Source: Trematomus loennbergii
Taxonomy: Eukaryota > Chordata > Actinopteri > Perciformes > Nototheniidae
DNA length: 64,000 nucleotides
Assembly: GCA_012861695.1 (NCBI GenBank)
Contig: JAAOOA010000330.1
Span: 1,334,209 to 1,398,208, forward strand
Reading direction: 5' to 3'
Below the pieces are notes generated by a model. The model made no database searches and was not told the origin of the DNA. It was given only the letters and a program-made list of their open reading frames with translations. Within the stretch, counting starts at the first letter, position 1; each line of letters begins with the position of its first letter. This document shows, piece after piece, positions 58,971 through 64,000 of this stretch. Both the position numbers and the translations under genes were made by a program.

Positions 58971-59471
58971 TTAAAGTGGACCTATCATGCTATATTTGAA
59001 TAATATAGTGTAGGACCATACCTATATAAGGCATATTTATACTTTTTTTTTTCAAAATACCAAACAGATCATGCATTTTAGCCATGCCTCATTTCGCTCA
59101 ATTTGCACTTATTTACCCCTGTTTTAGCAAGGGCTGATTCTGTGAGAACAGCACCACCTACAGGCCTGGCATATGTACTACAGCGTCTCCAGCGCTTTCG
59201 AACGGCAATGGCCGTGGCTGTCTCCTCCTGATTGGTGGAGTTGGCCCAATAGCCGTAGCGCCACCGTCCTGACGTCAGGACAGTGTTCAAATCTGGATCC
59301 GTTTTTATCAGATCCGTTGCAGCCCCTTTTTTTAGAGATTTGGGTATGGAGGAAAATAGAGAGGGTTGTGTTTTCTGACACTTGGTGAGTTCCCTGGAAC
59401 ACCGGGACACATATTCATGTATAAAAGACGTACAAAAGTGCATTTTGCATGATACTGTAGGTCCCCTTTAA
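58971..59471. mobile_element. TTAA MITE, copy B
   Basis: TTAAAGTGGACCTATCATGC at the left and complement TTAAAGGGGACCTACAGTAT at the right. High identity to 23130-23623 in reverse orientation over the full length. Confidence 0.9.
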
Positions 59472-60277
59472 GGGTCTAAATAGCAATAAGAGAGTTTAAA
59501 CCCGACACAATTTAACCAGAGCCAATAGCATCGAGGGGAAGTTCCTAAAACCCATCTAAACATTACCCATTGGTGAATGAGTGATGCGTAGCCAGAATGC
59601 CCAATACTGGAAGCTGTCACACACTCACGTAGCAGCTAATATGAAAACTCCGTTATTGACATAAATATGAAGATAGATTATCAGTAATCATTTCAGACAC
59701 ATTGGATTAACCTATGGATTAACCTTCAGTGGCGGTTTTATAGTTTTAATGCCATTGACCACAACTTTTGATCAGAAACAGCAAAAGGTAAGACATTTCT
59801 CCCGTGTTTGCTCCCCCGTAAAGCTACGTGGTGTGATGTCTGGATTTGTTTCCCCTGTCGCGAGTTCTGATCGCTCAGTGATGATACTTATATTTCTGCA
59901 ATCTGTGGAATCTCAGCTTGCTAATCGATATCTTATTTGTGCAGATCCGATAAGTAATAAGGGTATTTTCTCTTTCCTGTGTGTTATACAGTATGGGTTT
60001 GTGTGCATGTAAATGGTCTGCAAAGGTTCATTTGTTTACATAGTGACATCAGCACGTAACACTCACGCTTTTAGTGGCTAGCGCTCCAACATATTGTACG
60101 TGATAGGCTAAGGTTTGGGACATCTCTAAGCGGTTGACCAATCACAACAGAGCCAGCCAGCTAACCAATCAGAGCAGACTGGGCTCTGGTTTCAGACAGA
60201 GGGTGAACAGAGGTGCAGCAGCAGAGACAGTATGAGAAAAATAAAGAGCTTTTTGAACATTAAAGCATGGAGACATG
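59472..60277. other. flank of 57-bp array 3
   Basis: 60030-60277 carries sequence often seen in TTAA-type fish elements (TTTGAACATTAAAGCATGGA) and matches the pre-array segment at 12680-12715. The left TTAA end was not located. Confidence 0.5.
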
Positions 60278-61754
60278 TAGAGACACTACATACTGATATA
60301 CACCTGAACATCAGCAGGAGAGGACTCTTTAAAGTAGAGACACTACATACTGATATACACCTGAACATCAGCAGGAGAGGACTCTTTAAAGTAGAGACAC
60401 TACATACTGATATACACCTGAACATCAGCAGGAGAGGACTCTTTAAAGTAGAGACACGACACACTGATATACACCTGAACATCAGCAGGAGAGGACTCTT
60501 TAAAGTAGAGACACTACATACTGATATACACCTGAACATCAGCAGGAGAGGACTCTTTAAAGTAGAGACACTACATACTGATATACACCTGAACATCAGC
60601 AGGAGAGGACTCTTTAAAGTAGAGACACTACATACTGATATACACCTGAACATCAGCAGGAGAGGACTCTTTAAAGTAGAGACACGACACACTGATATAC
60701 ACCTGAACATCAGCAGGAGAGGACTCTTTAAAGTAGAGACACTACATACTGATATACACCTGAACATCAGCAGGAGAGGACTCTTTAAAGTAGAGACACG
60801 ACACACTGATATACACCTGAACATCAGCAGGAGAGGACTCTTTAAAGTAGAGACACTACATACTGATATACACCTGAACATCAGCAGGAGAGGACTCTTT
60901 AAAGTAGAGACACGACACACTGATATACACCTGAACATCAGCAGGAGAGAACTCTTTAAAGTAGAGACACTACACTGATATACACCTGAACATCAGCAGG
61001 AGAGGACTCTTTAAAGTAGAGACACTACATACTGATATACACCTGAACATCAGCAGGAGAGGACTCTTTAAAGTAGAGACACTACATACTGATATACACC
61101 TGAACATCAGCAGGAGAGGACTCTTTAAAGTAGAGACACTACATACTGATATACACCTGAACATCAGCAGGAGAGGACTCTTTAAAGTAGAGACACTACA
61201 TACTGATATACACCTGACATCAGCAGGAGAGGACTCTTTAAAGTAGAGACACTACATACTGATATACACCTGAACATCAGCAGGAGAGGACTCTTTAAAG
61301 TAGAGACACTACATACTGATATACACCTGAACATCAGCAGGAGAGGACTCTTTAAAGTAGAGACACTACATACTGATATACACCTGACCATCAGCAGGAG
61401 AGGACTCTTTAAAGTAGAGACACTACATACTGATATACACCTGAACATCAGCAGGAGAGGACTCTTTAAAGTAGAGACACTACATACTGATATACACCTG
61501 AACATCAGCAGGAGAGGACTCTTTAAAGTAGAGACACTACATACTGATATACACCTGAACATCAGCAGGAGAGGACTCTTTAAAGTAGAGGCACTACATA
61601 CTAATATACACCTGAACATCAGCAGGAGAGGACTCTTTAAAGTAGAGACACTACATACTGATATACACCTGAACATCAGCAGGAGAGGACTCTTTAAAGT
61701 AGAGGCACTACATACTAATATACACCTGAACATCAGCAGGAGAGGACTCTTTAA
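60278..61754. repeat. 57-bp minisatellite, array 3 (about 26 copies), ending in TTAA
   Basis: Same unit and orientation as 12716-13897. A variant CGACACACTG for CTACATACTG recurs at intervals in the first half and GGCACTACATACTAATATAC near the end, showing local duplication of unit groups. The end GGACTCTTTAA (61751-61754) is a possible TTAA terminus. Confidence 0.95.
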
Positions 61755-64000
61755 CATCGGTTAACTTTAGGCTGAGTCACTGCAGCTTCCTCAGAATTTT
61801 CCATGAATCATAACTGATGAAAACTGATATCAATGCCTTTATGTTTCCTATAAATGACTGGCTTAATTTTAGTATCAACTTACTGAATGAACTGACCGCA
61901 GCCTTAAGCAGTGTCTCTGTCTCACTCAGGCTCAGTTTACAGGGTTACAGTTGGATATTATGTCACAATTCCTCTTGCTCAAATTTCATGACTTTTCAAC
62001 AGCCTGGATATCTGATAGCTATGTTTGGCAATGTGTGCAATGCATTTCTGTCCAACCGCCAATCATTTCGGGTATTATAGGTCAAAGAAATACTCCAACA
62101 ATGTATTTTAAGGGTATTAAACAGGTGTTATGTATTGTTGTCACCCTTTATACTGTATATGAGTTTTACTACACAATGCTAGCCAAAAAAAGGGGAAATG
62201 GGTGTAAATTAAAAACTGTGTGTGTTCATGTTTGTATTTATTTATAGAAGGACCATGCATACAAAAAACATTAATCTCAGCAAAGAGAAGAGATGCCAGA
62301 TTGTAGCTAATAGCTAACTTCCATCTGTGGTCCTCAGGCAGGTGCATAACAATCAATAAACAAATAATAACATTGCATGATCTCGGTCACTCAAATAATT
62401 ATAAAGCCTGATTTAAATACAGGTTACGAACATAATACTTAGTACACATCAAATACACTTAAATAAAATATCTAAGATATACAGTAGTATGACAATACAG
62501 TTCAAATAAAAAAAACTCAGATTACATGTTGGCATGACTGGTTGCTTAATATCATTTTCTTTGCACCATAAGAAAGTTAAAATCAGTACAGGTTTTAAGT
62601 TCAACTGGAAGAGTATTCCAGTGCTTGATGGCCGTAAACGAAAATGCTGATCGTCCAAAGTAATACATGTAGAAGTAATACAGAGTTCTTTGAGTCCATG
62701 TCTCTCATTTCTCTTTTGCTTCCTGTCTCTCCCTCATTAAGTCTCATTCTTTGCCTTTCGATCGATACCACTCTCCAATCTCATCCCTCCGCCCAAACAT
62801 CCTCCACCATGTGTTTACTACGCAGATCGTTACCTCCTCCTCCGGTTTCTTTTTCCCTCTGTGATTTCTCCTTTCTTCATCCCCAGCTCCCCGGTCTTTT
62901 AACCCTGTTTTCTTACCGCCTACTGTCCTTGGGTCGATTTTGATTCATCTTTTGCATCTATACTGTCCGCCCATTTCTGTCGTCATCCAACCCTCGGTTT
63001 GAATCAATATTTATCCTCTTTTTGTCATCTTTTACCTCCATGAACAGTGTGTGTTTCTCTTCCTTTGCTCCAGCTGTAATAGACCATGGAAGCTGTCGGC
63101 CATTTGTCCATTTACTTTGTTTGTACATTTGACAAAAGTTAGGAATGATGAAACGTGAAAAATCCCTCACAGAAATGCTATAAATGGCCCCAAAAACATC
63201 CATTATCTCCATAAAATAAATACAAAACACCTTCTTGATATTGCATCCAGTCACCAACATGGTCAAAATAAGTCAAACACTTCAGTTAATCACATAATAT
63301 AGGGTTACCAACATTAGCAAAGTGCGACCATAGTGAAAACTGAATATCGACCAATTTATCAAAGTTAATATCCTTTACAATGGTGCCACTCACACGGTCA
63401 AAATTGACATTTTTCCAATTAGTGTCCAGTTGTCTGCTGTGTAATGAGGCCAACATTTGACCAGTTGTAGATCCAGATGAAAGAGGGGACACTCTGTTCA
63501 TATTTAATTGGATTTGTTCCTTCATTTATTCCCTCCATTAATCACAAGAGATACAAGTTTGGATAAAACTCGGCAGAAGGGAACGAAGCATCTAACCTTT
63601 CCAACATTATACAAGTGGTCTATTTAGGGCACTTTTTAAAGCATTTTGTATTACTAAATCGGATGTTTGTTATGAGTTTGTGTCACATTATAAGGACGGT
63701 GGACTATTTGTCACACACAAAGGGAGATAAAGTGAGTGGATGTGACCCTGCGCTCCACCCCTGTCCTCTGTCTCTGTTATCGGCAGGTTTTGTAAAGTGA
63801 TGGATGGGGCAGACGTCCCTGTTTTCTAATAATCTGCTTCCTCTCCGTTAAAGTTCATCCCGCTGCTCTAAACGGCTTGACCTCGAGGATTAAAGTCTCC
63901 GTCAGATATCTGAACTTCGTGCCGGAGGTGTGGAGCCGCTCCTAGTTTTGACTTTGACAAACTTCTGGCAATTTATGGACATCTGATCTGTCAATTTGGT
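61755..64000. other. intergenic; retrotransposon remnant on the - strand at 62450-62650
   Basis: 62510-62645 is the complement of the LINE-like 3' end at 22900-23090 (GTTGGCATGACTGGTTGCTT). The rest, including the last kilobase, shows no convincing exon or RNA gene. Confidence 0.5.

Noticed and set aside
62644..62943. 99-codon frame on the + strand near 62.7 kb
   Set aside because: Pyrimidine-rich low-complexity sequence with no recognised domain or splice context.

Overview
The window is nuclear DNA from a ray-finned (teleost) fish. The evidence is long GT-AG introns, vertebrate-type exons, very long CA/GT and CT microsatellites, and several families of short non-autonomous DNA transposons typical of teleosts. 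I cannot name the species. Coding sequence is only about 3.7 kb of 64 kb; the rest is introns, repeats and intergenic DNA.

Two protein genes are clear, lying tail to tail. (1) On the + strand, 494-2985 holds the last four visible exons of melusin (itgb1bp2): the end of the second CHORD zinc domain, the CS (p23-like) domain, and an acidic then coiled-coil tail, with a polyadenylation signal at 3055-3060. Its 5' exons lie before the window. (2) On the - strand, 41131 down to about 9516 holds a type II diacylglycerol kinase in 27 recognised exons plus one candidate last exon: PH domain, two C1 domains, split catalytic domain (DAGKc with an intact GGDG motif, then DAGKa), and a C-terminal region with no SAM domain found. 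Residue choices in the 3' half fit DGK kappa (dgkk) best, with eta (dgkh) as the alternative. Its N-terminal exons, upstream of the PH domain, were not found.

Both genes carry repeated single-base deletions inside otherwise perfectly conserved exons: eight are supported by protein alignment plus exon phase, and two more are suggested by phase. All are minus-one and most fall in short homopolymers. This looks like uncorrected long-read error more than gene decay, and anyone translating the window should expect it.

Repeat layout: 1-330 57-bp minisatellite; 1929-2308 inverted-repeat MITE; 3405-4510 34-36 bp minisatellite; 5354-6080 TTAA element; 9.6-41 kb dgk introns packed with elements (12630-13910 TTAA element with a 57-bp array; 14908-15344 (CT)n; 17612-18733, 32853-34268 and 36214-37408 hAT-like elements with 37-bp arrays; 20445-21757 TTAA element with another 37-bp array that fills a whole intron; 23130-23623 TTAA MITE; 40037-40461 foldback element). 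Downstream of 41.1 kb the sequence is mostly intergenic: 43759-44077 hAT MITE with target duplication, 48310-49407 long element with 25-bp inverted termini, 51918-55066 giant copy of the VNTR-bearing TTAA element, 57060-58200 polypurine minisatellite, 58971-59471 TTAA MITE, 60278-61754 57-bp array.

The most notable theme is that at least three unrelated transposon families here each carry a private internal tandem array, so the minisatellites of this region appear to have been spread by mobile elements and then expanded in place. A second theme is that two kinase exons have their 5' splice site sitting directly at the edge of a long (TG)n tract.
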